Assembly: GCA_002328745.1 (NCBI GenBank) | Contig: DCVQ01000021.1 | Span: 4,215 to 37,570, forward strand | Source of the DNA: Actinobacteria bacterium UBA2184 | GTDB taxonomy: Bacteria; Actinomycetota; Coriobacteriia; Anaerosomatales; Anaerosomataceae | DNA length: 33,356 nt | Reading direction: 5' to 3' | In this document: one piece after another, positions 7,574 through 15,106 of the stretch | Layout: each line of letters begins with the position of its first letter | How positions within the stretch are numbered: the first letter of the stretch is position 1 | Notes under the pieces: generated by a model | Database searches by the model: none | What the model saw: the letters and a program-made list of their open reading frames with translations, nothing else | Told to the model about the DNA's origin: nothing | Translations under genes and position numbers: made by a program

Positions 7574-8320
7574 GTGATCCTCGTGAAGTCGCCTGCGGAG
7601 CTCGAGACCATGCGCGAGGCCGGCCGGATCACGGCCCTTGCCCTGCGCATCGTGGGCGAAGCGGTCCGTCCCGGCATCACGACCGCCGAGCTCGATGCGA
7701 TGGCCGAAGCCGCGATCCTCGCCGAGCGCGCCCGGCCGGCCTTCAAGGGCTATCACGGGTTCCCGGCGACGCTGTGCACGTCCGTCGACGGGGAAGTGGT
7801 TCACGGCATCCCGGGTCCGCGCGTGCTGCGCGAGGGGCAGATCCTGTCGGTCGATTGCGGCGCGATCGTGGACGGCTATTACGGTGATTCGGCACGCACG
7901 TTCGCGGTGGGCGCCATCGCCGACGAGCCGAAGCGTCTGATGGACGCCACTCAGGCGGCTCTCGTGGCGGGGATCGCCCGCTGCCAGCCGGGGCTGCGCC
8001 TGTACGACATCTCGGCCGCCGTCCAGGAGGTAGCCGAGTCCGCAGGATTCTCGGTGGTGCGCGAGTACGTGGGGCACGGTATCGGGCGCGCGATGCACGA
8101 GGACCCGCAGATCCCCAACTACGGACGCGCGGGAACCGGGCCGGTGCTGAAGAGCGGCATGGTGTTCGCCATCGAGCCGATGGTGAACGCCGGCGCTCCC
8201 GACGTGCATTCGCTCGATGACGGGTGGACCGTCGTCACGACCGACGGGCGTCCCTCCGCGCACTTCGAGCACACCGTCGCGGTGACCGAGAACGGTCCGC
8301 TGGTGTTGACGGTCGAATGA
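7574..8320 (+). CDS. map: Methionine aminopeptidase, type I
   Basis: This enzyme removes the initiator methionine from nascent proteins. I choose GTG 7574, four bases after the adk stop, giving 248 residues beginning MILVKSPAELETMREAGRI, the family N-terminus; longer readings run into adk. Metal ligands expected for type I enzymes are visible at D100 and D105 (IVDGYYGDSART), H168 (GHGIGR), E201 (AIEPM) and E232 (FEHTV), with H77 in the substrate pocket (VVHGIPG). There is no N-terminal zinc-finger extension. It is the last gene before a new promoter at 8359. Confidence 0.97.
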   Translation: MILVKSPAELETMREAGRITALALRIVGEAVRPGITTAELDAMAEAAILAERARPAFKGYHGFPATLCTSVDGEVVHGIPGPRVLREGQILSVDCGAIVDGYYGDSARTFAVGAIADEPKRLMDATQAALVAGIARCQPGLRLYDISAAVQEVAESAGFSVVREYVGHGIGRAMHEDPQIPNYGRAGTGPVLKSGMVFAIEPMVNAGAPDVHSLDDGWTVVTTDGRPSAHFEHTVAVTENGPLVLTVE

Positions 8321-8358
8321 ACCAGGGGTCGGAGGCGTCGCTTCCGGCCGACTCGTGG

Positions 8359-8387
8359 TAGACGCGACCTCTCGTATTGGATATACT
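8359..8387 (+). promoter_or_regulatory. Sigma70-type promoter for infA and downstream genes
   Basis: A -10 box TATACT (8382-8387, 5 of 6 consensus) is preceded by exactly 17 bases and a -35 box TAGACG (8359-8364, 4 of 6). The expected transcript start near 8394 leaves a leader of about 35 bases before the infA TTG codon. The spacing and the location in the map-infA gap support the call; no transcript data are available. Confidence 0.6.
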
Positions 8388-8428
8388 GCCGTTTTGCGAC
8401 TTCACGGCTCTTGAAGGGATCTGCATCT

Positions 8429-8650
8429 TTGGCCAAGCGTGATGATGCTATAGAGATGGAGGGCACCGTTCTCGAGGCCCTGCCCAACGCGATGTTCCGG
8501 GTAGAGCTCGACAACGGCCACAAGATGCTTGCCCACATCTCGGGCAAGATGAGGATGCATTACATCCGTATCCTCCCCGGCGACAAGGTGGTCGTCGAGC
8601 TTTCGCCCTACGACCTTTCGAGGGGCCGGATCACGTATCGCTTCAAGTAG
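8429..8650 (+). CDS. infA: Translation initiation factor IF-1
   Basis: IF-1 is an OB-fold protein that occupies the ribosomal A-site during initiation. The start is taken as TTG 8429, nine bases after AAGGGA (8414-8419), giving 73 residues beginning MAKRDDAIEMEGTVLEALPN, the standard IF-1 N-terminus. Another in-frame TTG at 8411 would overlap the ribosome binding site. The core ends YDLSRGRITYRFK as in other members. It is the first gene after the promoter at 8359-8387. Confidence 0.97.
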   Translation: MAKRDDAIEMEGTVLEALPNAMFRVELDNGHKMLAHISGKMRMHYIRILPGDKVVVELSPYDLSRGRITYRFK

Positions 8651-8772
8651 CACTCTGTTCGAACGGGGTCATGGAGACACCCGGTGGCGTGTTTGAGCGC
8701 GCGAACGAAAGAACCCGCCTGCGGCTGGGCGATGAGATAGACGCTTTGACGGAAGATCGAGAAGGACCATCC

Positions 8773-8886
8773 ATGAAAGTCAGACCGTCCGTTAAGAAGA
8801 TGTGTGAGAAGTGCAAGGTCATTCGCCGCCATGGCCGGGTGCTCGTGATCTGCGAGAACCCGCGTCACAAGCAGCGGCAGGGCTAG
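8773..8886 (+). CDS. rpmJ: 50S ribosomal protein L36, zinc-binding form
   Basis: L36 is a 37-residue zinc-ribbon protein, here with ligands C11, C14, C27 and H32 (MCEKCKVIRRHGRVLVICEN in residues 10-29). The start is ATG 8773 after GAGAAGGACC at 8759-8768; the open frame continues upstream to 8671 without similarity. The 122-base gap after infA shows no promoter that I can defend. The C+ (zinc) form is the one normally found in the alpha operon. Confidence 0.96.
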   Translation: MKVRPSVKKMCEKCKVIRRHGRVLVICENPRHKQRQG

Positions 8887-8905
8887 GACCAGGAGGGAGC
8901 GGGCT

Positions 8906-9280
8906 TTGGCACGCATCGCAGGCGTCGACCTCCCGCGTGAGAAGCGCGTAGAGATCGGCTTGACCTATATCTTTGGGATCGGCCTCACCACGTCGCAGAC
9001 GATCTGCCGGGAGACCGGCATCAACCCCGACACTCGCGTCCGGAACCTCACTGAAGAAGAGGTCGTCCGGTTGCGTGAGTTCATCGACCGGAACCTCAAG
9101 GTCGAGGGCGATCTGCGTCGCGAGGTGAGTCAGAACATCAAGCGTCTGATGGAGATCGGCTGCTATCGCGGCCTTCGTCACCGCAAGGGCCTGCCTGTCC
9201 GCGGGCAGCGCACGCACACGAACGCGCGTACCCGCAAGGGCCCGCGGCGCCAGATCGGCGCGAAGAAGAAGGGCAAGTAG
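8906..9280 (+). CDS. rpsM: 30S ribosomal protein S13
   Basis: S13 lies in the 30S head and contacts P-site tRNA and L5. The product is 124 residues starting at TTG 8906, ten or so bases after AGGAGGGAG (8891-8899), with MARIAGVDLPREKRVEIGLT at the N-terminus. The helix-two-turn-helix region IFGIGLTTSQTICRETGI follows, and the C-terminus is very basic (RGLRHRKGLPVRGQRTHTNA within it). No better start codon is available. It is separated from rpsK by three bases. Confidence 0.97.
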   Translation: MARIAGVDLPREKRVEIGLTYIFGIGLTTSQTICRETGINPDTRVRNLTEEEVVRLREFIDRNLKVEGDLRREVSQNIKRLMEIGCYRGLRHRKGLPVRGQRTHTNARTRKGPRRQIGAKKKGK

Positions 9281-9283
9281 CAC

Positions 9284-9685
9284 ATGGTCGCCAAGAAGAA
9301 GAACGTCAAATCGCGGGTCCGCCGCAGCGAGCGCAAGAACATCGCCGTCGGCCAGGCCTATATCAAGAGCACGTTCAACAACACGATCATCTCCATCACC
9401 GACCCGTCCGGCAACGTCATCGCATGGAAGTCCGCCGGTCAGGTCGGGTTCAAGGGTTCGCGGAAGTCCACGCCGTTCGCCGCGCAGCTTGCGGCCGAGC
9501 AGTGTGCGAAGCTCGCGCAGGAACACGGCGTCCGCAAGGTGTCCGTGTTCGTGAAAGGTCCGGGTTCAGGTCGCGAGACCGCGATCCGCTCCCTCCAGGC
9601 CGCAGGCCTCGAGGTCTCGAGCATCCAGGACCGCACCCCTGTCCCGCACAACGGTTGCCGGCAGCGCAAGCGCCGCCGCGTGTAG
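9284..9685 (+). CDS. rpsK: 30S ribosomal protein S11
   Basis: S11 forms part of the mRNA exit and platform of the 30S subunit. The 133-residue product has the conserved GQAYIKSTFNNTIISITDPS (about residues 23-42), then GNVIAWKSAGQVGFKGSRKS and the C-terminal motif TPVPHNGCRQRKRRRV. ATG 9284 comes three bases after the rpsM stop with no clear ribosome binding site beyond purine-rich rpsM codons, which suggests coupling. Alpha operon order rpsM-rpsK-rpsD-rpoA is intact. Confidence 0.98.
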   Translation: MVAKKKNVKSRVRRSERKNIAVGQAYIKSTFNNTIISITDPSGNVIAWKSAGQVGFKGSRKSTPFAAQLAAEQCAKLAQEHGVRKVSVFVKGPGSGRETAIRSLQAAGLEVSSIQDRTPVPHNGCRQRKRRRV

Positions 9686-9707
9686 TTTGTAGAGAGGAAC
9701 GACCTCT

Positions 9708-10334
9708 ATGGCACGTTACACAGGGGCGGACTGCAGGCAGTGCCGCCGTGAAGGTGAGAAGCTCTTTCTCAAGGGTGATCGCTGTTACACCGACAAGTGT
9801 GGCATCGAGAAGCGCCCGTATCCGCCGGGCCAGGCGGGCAAGAAGCGCCCGCGTGACTCGGAGTACCGTCTCCAGCTGCGCGAGAAGCAGAAGGCCAAGC
9901 GCATCTACGGCACGCTGGAGAAGCAGTTCCGCACGTATTATGCGATCGCGACCCGGCAGCCCGGCATCACCGGCGAGAACCTCCTTCGCCTTCTCGAGAG
10001 CCGGCTTGACAACGTCGTGTACCGTCTCGGTTTCGCCGCGTCGCGCGACGAGGCCCGGCAGCTCGTGCGTCACGGTCACTTCACCGTCGACAGCCGCCGC
10101 GTGAACATCCCGTCGTTCCGGGTTCGCCCCGGTGCGGTCGTGGCTGTGGCGGAGAAGTCCCGCGACCTCACCACGATCAAGGCGGCGCTCATCTCGTCGT
10201 CGAAGATCGAGATCCCGGGTTGGCTCGAGGTCGATGTCGAGAAGCTGCAGGGCAAGGTGCTCTCTCTTCCGACCCGCGAGCAGATCGACGCGCCAGTGCG
10301 CGAGCAGCTCATCGTCGAGCTGTACTCGAAGTAA
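9708..10334 (+). CDS. rpsD: 30S ribosomal protein S4, zinc-binding form
   Basis: S4 is a primary assembly protein and, in E. coli, the alpha operon translational repressor. The product has 208 residues. Four N-terminal cysteines, C9, C12, C26 and C31 (CRQC then RCYTDKC), make this the zinc-binding variant. The S4 RNA-binding domain lies around residues 97-160 (LESRLDNVVYRLGFAASRDE, then ARQLVRHGHFTV). ATG 9708 follows GAGAGGAACG at 9691-9700. It is placed directly before rpoA. Confidence 0.98.
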   Translation: MARYTGADCRQCRREGEKLFLKGDRCYTDKCGIEKRPYPPGQAGKKRPRDSEYRLQLREKQKAKRIYGTLEKQFRTYYAIATRQPGITGENLLRLLESRLDNVVYRLGFAASRDEARQLVRHGHFTVDSRRVNIPSFRVRPGAVVAVAEKSRDLTTIKAALISSSKIEIPGWLEVDVEKLQGKVLSLPTREQIDAPVREQLIVELYSK

Positions 10335-10365
10335 CGACGCCTTGCGAGCCAAGGAGGCTTAAAGC

Positions 10366-11304
10366 ATGACCGAGTTCAGAAGGCCGCAGGTGACCGTCGA
10401 CGAGATCGACGCTCGGACCGCGCGCTATATCGTCGAGCCGCTGGAGCGCGGCTACGGCTACACCCTGGGCAACTCGATGCGCCGGGTGCTGCTGTCGTCG
10501 CTGCAGGGTGCAGCCGCGACGTCGATCCGCATCGAGGGCGTACAGCACGAGTTCTCGACCATCGATGGCGTCCGCGAGGACGTCACCGACGTGGTCCTGA
10601 ACGTCAAAGGCCTCGTGTTCAGCGACACGGGCATCGGCGAGGGCGACGCCGTGGCGACGCTCGTCGCGTCCGGCCCCGGCGTGGTCACCGGCGCGGATCT
10701 CAAGATCCCCGCGGAGTTCACGCTGGTCAACCCGGGGCACGTGATCGCGACGCTCGATAAGGGCGCCAAGCTCGAGATGAGCATCCGCATCGGTGTCGCC
10801 CGCGGGTACGTCTCCGCAGACCGCAACAAGCGCCCCGAGGATCCGCTGGGTGTCATCACCGTCGACTCGCTGTTCAGCCCCGTCGTGCGCTGCACGTACG
10901 TGGTCGAGAACACGCGTGTCGGTCAGCGCACCGACTACGACAAGCTCATCCTCGAGGTCGAGACGAGCGGTGCCGTCGGCCCGGCTGACGCCGTCGCGCG
11001 CGCAGCCCGCATCGTCAACGAGCACATGATGCTCTTCGTCGAGCAGGCCGAGGGCGAGTTGCCGGGCGAGGGCATCTTCGAGACGGTGCCCGACGAGCAC
11101 GAGCGTGTGCTCGACACCCCGATCGAGGAGCTCGACCTCACCGTGCGGTCGTACAACTGCCTGAAGCGCGAGGGTGTGAACACGATCGGCCAGCTCATGG
11201 ACAAGAGCGAGACCGACCTGCTCAACATCCGCAACTTCGGCGCGAAGTCGATCGAAGAAGTCAAAGACAAGCTCCAGGCCATGGGCCTGGGTCTCGCAGG
11301 GTAG
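10366..11304 (+). CDS. rpoA: RNA polymerase alpha subunit
   Basis: The alpha subunit dimerises to nucleate RNA polymerase assembly and binds UP elements and activators. The 312-residue product has the N-terminal assembly domain with RYIVEPLERGYGYTLGNSMR (about 23-42), RVLLSSLQGAAATSI and IEGVQHEFSTIDGV. An acidic linker follows, then the C-terminal domain from about residue 248 with SYNCLKREGVNTIGQLMDKS and the LLNIRNFGAKSIEEVKDKL helix-hairpin. ATG 10366 follows AAGGAGGC at 10351-10358. It is 13 bases ahead of rplQ. Confidence 0.99.
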   Translation: MTEFRRPQVTVDEIDARTARYIVEPLERGYGYTLGNSMRRVLLSSLQGAAATSIRIEGVQHEFSTIDGVREDVTDVVLNVKGLVFSDTGIGEGDAVATLVASGPGVVTGADLKIPAEFTLVNPGHVIATLDKGAKLEMSIRIGVARGYVSADRNKRPEDPLGVITVDSLFSPVVRCTYVVENTRVGQRTDYDKLILEVETSGAVGPADAVARAARIVNEHMMLFVEQAEGELPGEGIFETVPDEHERVLDTPIEELDLTVRSYNCLKREGVNTIGQLMDKSETDLLNIRNFGAKSIEEVKDKLQAMGLGLAG

Positions 11305-11317
11305 GAGATAAGCAGGT

Positions 11318-11671
11318 ATGAGACACGCCAAGAAGGGGCGCAAGCTCGGCACCGATGCGAGCCACACCAAGGCGATGCTTCGCAGCCTGGCGATCGCCCT
11401 GCTGACGAACGAGCGCATCAAGACCACCGAGACGCGCGCCAAGGAGGTCCGTTCCCTGGTGGACCGGATCATCAGCTGGGGTAAGCGCGGAGACGTGCAC
11501 GCCCGGCGTCTGGCGCTTGCCGAGCTCGGCGACATCGCGCTGGTCAAGAAGGTGTTCGACGATATCGCGCCGCGGTTCGCGGAGCGCGAGGGCGGCTACA
11601 CCCGCATCCTCAAGCTCGGCCCGCGCAAGGGCGATGCGGCTCCGATGGTCATCATGGAGCTGGTGGACTAG
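11318..11671 (+). CDS. rplQ: 50S ribosomal protein L17
   Basis: L17 sits near the polypeptide exit on the 50S subunit. The 117-residue product has MRHAKKGRKLGTDASHTKAM at the start, the LLTNERIKTTETRAKEVRSL helix and the end segment GYTRILKLGPRKGDAAPMVI, all typical of L17. ATG 11318 follows GTAGGAG at 11301-11307 near the rpoA stop. It is the last alpha-operon gene; a hairpin terminator begins 24 bases after its stop. Confidence 0.98.
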   Translation: MRHAKKGRKLGTDASHTKAMLRSLAIALLTNERIKTTETRAKEVRSLVDRIISWGKRGDVHARRLALAELGDIALVKKVFDDIAPRFAEREGGYTRILKLGPRKGDAAPMVIMELVD

Positions 11672-11695
11672 TATCGGCCCGCGAGGGTCGTAACC

Positions 11696-11730
11696 ACGGA
11701 GGGCCTCGCGACGCGGGGCCCTCCGTCTTT
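11696..11730 (+). terminator. Intrinsic terminator after rplQ
   Basis: ACGGAGGGCC (11696-11705) and GGCCCTCCGT (11717-11726) form a perfect 10-base-pair stem with an 11-base loop, followed by CTTT (11727-11730). The T-run is short, so termination may be partial and allow some read-through into ecfA1, which starts 12 bases later and has no clear promoter of its own. Confidence 0.75.
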
Positions 11731-11741
11731 GCCGAAGGGGC

Positions 11742-12560
11742 ATGCGGTTGATCGAGCTTCACGACGTGCGGTTGGTCTACCCCGGCGCCGGGCGCGCCGC
11801 GCTCGATGGCGTCTCGCTCACGGTCGCACCGGGCCAGGCTGTTGCGCTGCTCGGCCCCAACGGCTCGGGGAAGTCGACGCTGGCTCGCCTGTGCAACGGG
11901 CTCCTGCTGCCCACCGACGGCCGCGTGACGGTCGACGGCATGGATACCCGCGATGACGACCGCGTGTGGGACATCCGGTCGCGGGTGGGCTACGTCCAGC
12001 AGAACCCCGAGAACCAGATCGTCGGCACGGTCGTGGAAGAAGACGTCGCCTTCGGTCCCGAGAACCTCGGCATCCCGCCCGCGGAGCTGCGCACGCGCGT
12101 GGACGACGCGCTGCGCGCGGTCGGTCTCTCCGGACTCGAGCGGCGGGAACCGCATCTGCTCTCGGAGGGCCAGAAGCAGCGTCTCGCCATCGCGGGCGCC
12201 CTCGCGCTCGGCCCGGGCTATCTGTTGCTCGACGAGCCGTTCGCCATGCTGGACGGTGTCGGGCGCGACGAGGTACGCGCCGTGCTCGAGGCGCTCCGCT
12301 CGCGGGGCGTCGGACTCCTGCACATCACGCATCATCTGGCCGATGTCGCGGAGGCCGATCGAGCGGTGGTGCTGCGCGAGGGCCGGGTGGCCTTCGACGG
12401 CACGCCCGACGACCTTCTCGGCTCGCCCGAGCATGCCGGGGAGCTCGGGATCGACGTGCCCCCCGAGGCGCGTCTGACCGCGGCGCTCCGGGGCAGGGGG
12501 TTCGACGTGCCCCCCGGGGCCCTCGACGCCGAGGCGATCCTGGACGCGCTATGGCGCTGA
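11742..12560 (+). CDS. ecfA1: ECF transporter ATPase EcfA1 (cobalt/biotin-type ABC ATPase)
   Basis: This is one of the paired ATPases of an energy-coupling-factor importer, which powers uptake of vitamins or transition metals through interchangeable substrate-binding S proteins. The 272-residue product has Walker A GPNGSGKST (38-46), Q-loop QQNPENQ (86-92), a signature loop LSEGQ (140-144, Glu in place of the usual Gly), Walker B LLLDEP (161-166) and the switch histidine H197 (HITHH). ATG 11742 is the longest start, but the ribosome binding site AAGGGG (11735-11740) is almost touching it. An in-frame TTG at 11748 has better spacing, so the protein may be two residues shorter. It overlaps ecfA2 by 10 bases. 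Confidence 0.93.
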   Translation: MRLIELHDVRLVYPGAGRAALDGVSLTVAPGQAVALLGPNGSGKSTLARLCNGLLLPTDGRVTVDGMDTRDDDRVWDIRSRVGYVQQNPENQIVGTVVEEDVAFGPENLGIPPAELRTRVDDALRAVGLSGLERREPHLLSEGQKQRLAIAGALALGPGYLLLDEPFAMLDGVGRDEVRAVLEALRSRGVGLLHITHHLADVAEADRAVVLREGRVAFDGTPDDLLGSPEHAGELGIDVPPEARLTAALRGRGFDVPPGALDAEAILDALWR

Positions 12561-13381
12561 TAGCCGACGGGCTGACGTACACCTACGGCGCGGGCACCTC
12601 CTTCAGCGTGCCGGCGCTCGACGGCGTCCGCCTCACGGTCGGGCGGGGCGAGCTCGTAGTGGTGGCAGGGACCACCGGCTCGGGGAAGTCGACGCTGCTC
12701 CGGCTGCTCGCCGGCGTGCTCGCGCCGACGGGGGGCTCGGCCACGGTCGATGGCGTGCCGACGACGGCGCCATCGGCGCGCGGGCGCGTGGCGCTCGTCT
12801 TCCAGAACCCCGAGGCGCAGTTCTTCGCGGAGACCGTGCTCGCCGACGTATCGTTCGGTCCGCGCAACCTCGGCGCCGGGGATCCCGGTGCGGTCGCCCG
12901 GGAGGCGCTCGCGCAGGTGGGTCTCGACCCGGAGGCGTTCGCGCCGCGCTCGCCCTTCACGCTGTCGGGGGGCGAGGCCCGTCGCGTTGCGATCGCCGGC
13001 GCGCTGGCGATGCGGGCCCCGTACGTGCTGCTCGACGAGCCCACCGCGGGGCTCGACCGGGCCGGCCGACAGGCGGTGCTCGCCTCGATCGCCGCGGAGC
13101 GGGAGCGCGCCGGGGTAGTCGTGGTCACGCACGATCCCGCCGAGGTGTTGGCGGCGGCCGACCGGGTGATCGCGCTCGCTCGCGGCGCCGTCGCGTTCGC
13201 GGGCACCGTGCCCGAGCTGCTCGCGGGGTACGCCGCGTACGAGGGCGCGGGCCTGCGGCTTCCGGACGTGGTGCGCGCGCAGCTGCTCGCGATCGAGCGG
13301 GGGGCGCCCGTCAAGCGCGTCGAGTTCGAGCCGGAGCGCGCCGCCGCGGTGCTCGCCGACGCGCGCGGGGCGGAGTCGTGA
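12551..13381 (+). CDS. ecfA2: ECF transporter ATPase EcfA2
   Basis: Second ATPase of the energy-coupling-factor module, expected to pair with EcfA1 on EcfT. From ATG 12551 it has 276 residues, with Walker A GTTGSGKST (40-48), Q-loop FQNPEAQFF (84-92), signature LSGGE (138-142), Walker B YVLLDEP (158-164), D-loop AGLD and switch VVTHDP. The open frame continues far upstream inside ecfA1 but only the part from MALIADGLTYTYG has ABC similarity. It overlaps the end of ecfA1 by 10 bases and shares GTGA with ecfT, pointing to coupled translation. Cargo cannot be named because no S component is near. Confidence 0.93.
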   Translation: MALIADGLTYTYGAGTSFSVPALDGVRLTVGRGELVVVAGTTGSGKSTLLRLLAGVLAPTGGSATVDGVPTTAPSARGRVALVFQNPEAQFFAETVLADVSFGPRNLGAGDPGAVAREALAQVGLDPEAFAPRSPFTLSGGEARRVAIAGALAMRAPYVLLDEPTAGLDRAGRQAVLASIAAERERAGVVVVTHDPAEVLAAADRVIALARGAVAFAGTVPELLAGYAAYEGAGLRLPDVVRAQLLAIERGAPVKRVEFEPERAAAVLADARGAES

Positions 13382-14175
13382 GAGTGCCCACGACATTCGG
13401 CCAGTACGTGCCGGTCGACTCGCCCGTGCATGCGCTCGATGCGAAGACGAAGATGGGACTGGTCGCCGCGTTCGCCGTCGGCGCCTTCCTCGTCGACCGG
13501 TTCTGGGGGCTCGTCCTGGTCGCCGCGCTCGTCGGGGGAGGCATCCTGCTCGCGCGCGTGCCGCTGCGCATCGCGCTTCGTGGCGTGAAGGCGCTTTCGG
13601 TCATCCTGATCTTCACGCTCGCCGCCCACGCCCTTCGCTGGAACCCTGCCACCGTCTCTCTCGTCCGGATCGGCCCCCTGGCAGTCGATGCCGCCGGTCT
13701 GCGCGACGGGGTCTTCTTCGCCGCGCGCATCGTGCTGCTCGTGGTGGGCACGTCGCTCCTCACGCTCACCACGACGCCGGTGCAGCTCACCGACGGGCTC
13801 GAACGGGTGCTGCGTCCGCTCACCATCGTGCGGTTCCCTGCGGGGGAGGTGGCGATGATGCTCACGATCGCGCTGCGCTTCATCCCGACCACCGCCCAGG
13901 AGGCCGAACGCGTGATCATCGCGCAGACCGCCCGTGGCGCCAGTTTCGACTCCGGCGGGCCCATACGGCGCGCGCGAGCGTTCGTGCCGGTGCTCGTGCC
14001 GCTGTTCGTCAACCTGTTCAAGCGCGCCGAGGACCTTGCGGTGGCGATGGAGTCGCGGTGCTATCGGGGCGGTGCCGGGCGCACGCGGCTGAACGCGTCG
14101 GCCATGACGCCCCGTGACTGGCTGGTGCTATGCTGTGGCTCGGCCGCGGTCATGGCGATCGGGCTGTGGCTCTAG
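13378..14175 (+). CDS. ecfT: ECF transporter transmembrane scaffold EcfT
   Basis: EcfT is the membrane scaffold that couples ATPase movement to tilting of the substrate-binding S component. The 265-residue product starts at GTG 13378 inside the last codons of ecfA2. It has hydrophobic segments near residues 27-60, 70-85, 112-132 and 246-265. The two coupling motifs are visible: ARG at 185-187 (QTARGASFDSGG) and ESRCYRGG at 225-232, which insert into the ATPase grooves. Order ecfA1-ecfA2-ecfT-truA after rplQ is widespread in Gram-positive bacteria and indicates a shared (group II) module. Confidence 0.93.
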   Translation: MRVPTTFGQYVPVDSPVHALDAKTKMGLVAAFAVGAFLVDRFWGLVLVAALVGGGILLARVPLRIALRGVKALSVILIFTLAAHALRWNPATVSLVRIGPLAVDAAGLRDGVFFAARIVLLVVGTSLLTLTTTPVQLTDGLERVLRPLTIVRFPAGEVAMMLTIALRFIPTTAQEAERVIIAQTARGASFDSGGPIRRARAFVPVLVPLFVNLFKRAEDLAVAMESRCYRGGAGRTRLNASAMTPRDWLVLCCGSAAVMAIGLWL

Positions 14176-14186
14176 GAGGGGCGCGC

Positions 14187-14960
14187 ATGCCCGGGACAGT
14201 CGTTCTCACGCTCTCGTACGACGGTGCGCGCTTCGCCGGCTTCGCGCGCCAGCCGGGGCTCGCCACCGTGCAGGGCAGCGTGGAGCAGGCGCTGGCCACG
14301 GTGCTGCGGCGTGAGGTCGCCACGACGGGCGCCGGGCGCACCGACGCGGGCGTGCACGCGCTCGGGCAGGTGATGAGCTTCGAGGCGGACGGCGCCGAAC
14401 CCGATATGCACGCGCTCGTGCGCTCCCTGAACGCGCTCGCGGGCGACGGTATCGTCGTCACCGGTGCGCGGATGGCCCCCGATGGGTTCAGCGCCCGGCA
14501 TTCCGCGATCGGCCGGGAGTACCGTTACCGCATCGTGCCGGGGCCGGTGCCGCCGCTCTTCCTCGCCCGGCACGCATGGTGGGTCCGCCATGCGCTCGAC
14601 CTGAGCGCGATGCGGGAAGCGGCGGCCTGCCTTCTCGGCGAGCACGACTTCCGGAGCTTCTGCGTCACCGCGTCAGCCGAAGGGCAGCGCACGTTCCGCC
14701 GGCTCGACATCGTGGAGATCGCCCCCGAGATGGCGCTCGGCGAGCACTCGATCGTGGTACGGGTGGCAGGCAACGCGTTCCTGCACTCGATGGTGCGTGT
14801 GATCGTCGGGAGCCTCGTCGAGGTCGGCCTCGGTCGGCGTCCGGCGTCCTGGCTGGCCGACGCGCTGGCTGCATGCGACCGCGCTTCTGCCGGTCCGACC
14901 GCGCCTGCCGAGGGGCTCACGCTCTGGCACGTGTCGTACCCGGAGGAGTGTTGGCTCTGA
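14187..14960 (+). CDS. truA: tRNA pseudouridine(38-40) synthase
   Basis: TruA converts uridines 38-40 of the tRNA anticodon stem to pseudouridine. I choose ATG 14187, which follows AGGAGGGG (14174-14181), giving 257 residues beginning MPGTVVLTLSYDGARFAGFA. Longer readings overlap ecfT. The catalytic aspartate is D53 in the motif GAGRTDAGVHALGQ. Other family blocks include SAIGREYRYRI, EHDFRSFCVT and VAGNAFLHSMVRVIVGSLVE. It follows ecfT by 11 bases and precedes the rplM promoter. Confidence 0.97.
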   Translation: MPGTVVLTLSYDGARFAGFARQPGLATVQGSVEQALATVLRREVATTGAGRTDAGVHALGQVMSFEADGAEPDMHALVRSLNALAGDGIVVTGARMAPDGFSARHSAIGREYRYRIVPGPVPPLFLARHAWWVRHALDLSAMREAAACLLGEHDFRSFCVTASAEGQRTFRRLDIVEIAPEMALGEHSIVVRVAGNAFLHSMVRVIVGSLVEVGLGRRPASWLADALAACDRASAGPTAPAEGLTLWHVSYPEECWL

Positions 14961-15008
14961 CCTTTTGGTGCGGCTGCGGAGCACGATGGACACGCCCGGC
15001 ACCGTTTG

Positions 15009-15037
15009 TTGACTATCGGCGGTGGCGCGGCTAAAGT
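15009..15037 (+). promoter_or_regulatory. Sigma70-type promoter for rplM-rpsI
   Basis: TTGACT (15009-15014, 5 of 6 matches to the -35 consensus) and TAAAGT (15032-15037, 4 of 6 to the -10 consensus) are exactly 17 bases apart. They lie in the 146-base gap between truA and rplM. The predicted start near 15044 leaves a leader of about 63 bases ahead of the rplM TTG codon. No other promoter of comparable quality is seen in the gap. Confidence 0.65.
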
Positions 15038-15106
15038 GTAAGGGTTCGTTTCGAGAGCCCCGTGAACTCGACAAACGACTACGTCCAGCAGTACATGGAG
15101 GAACCT

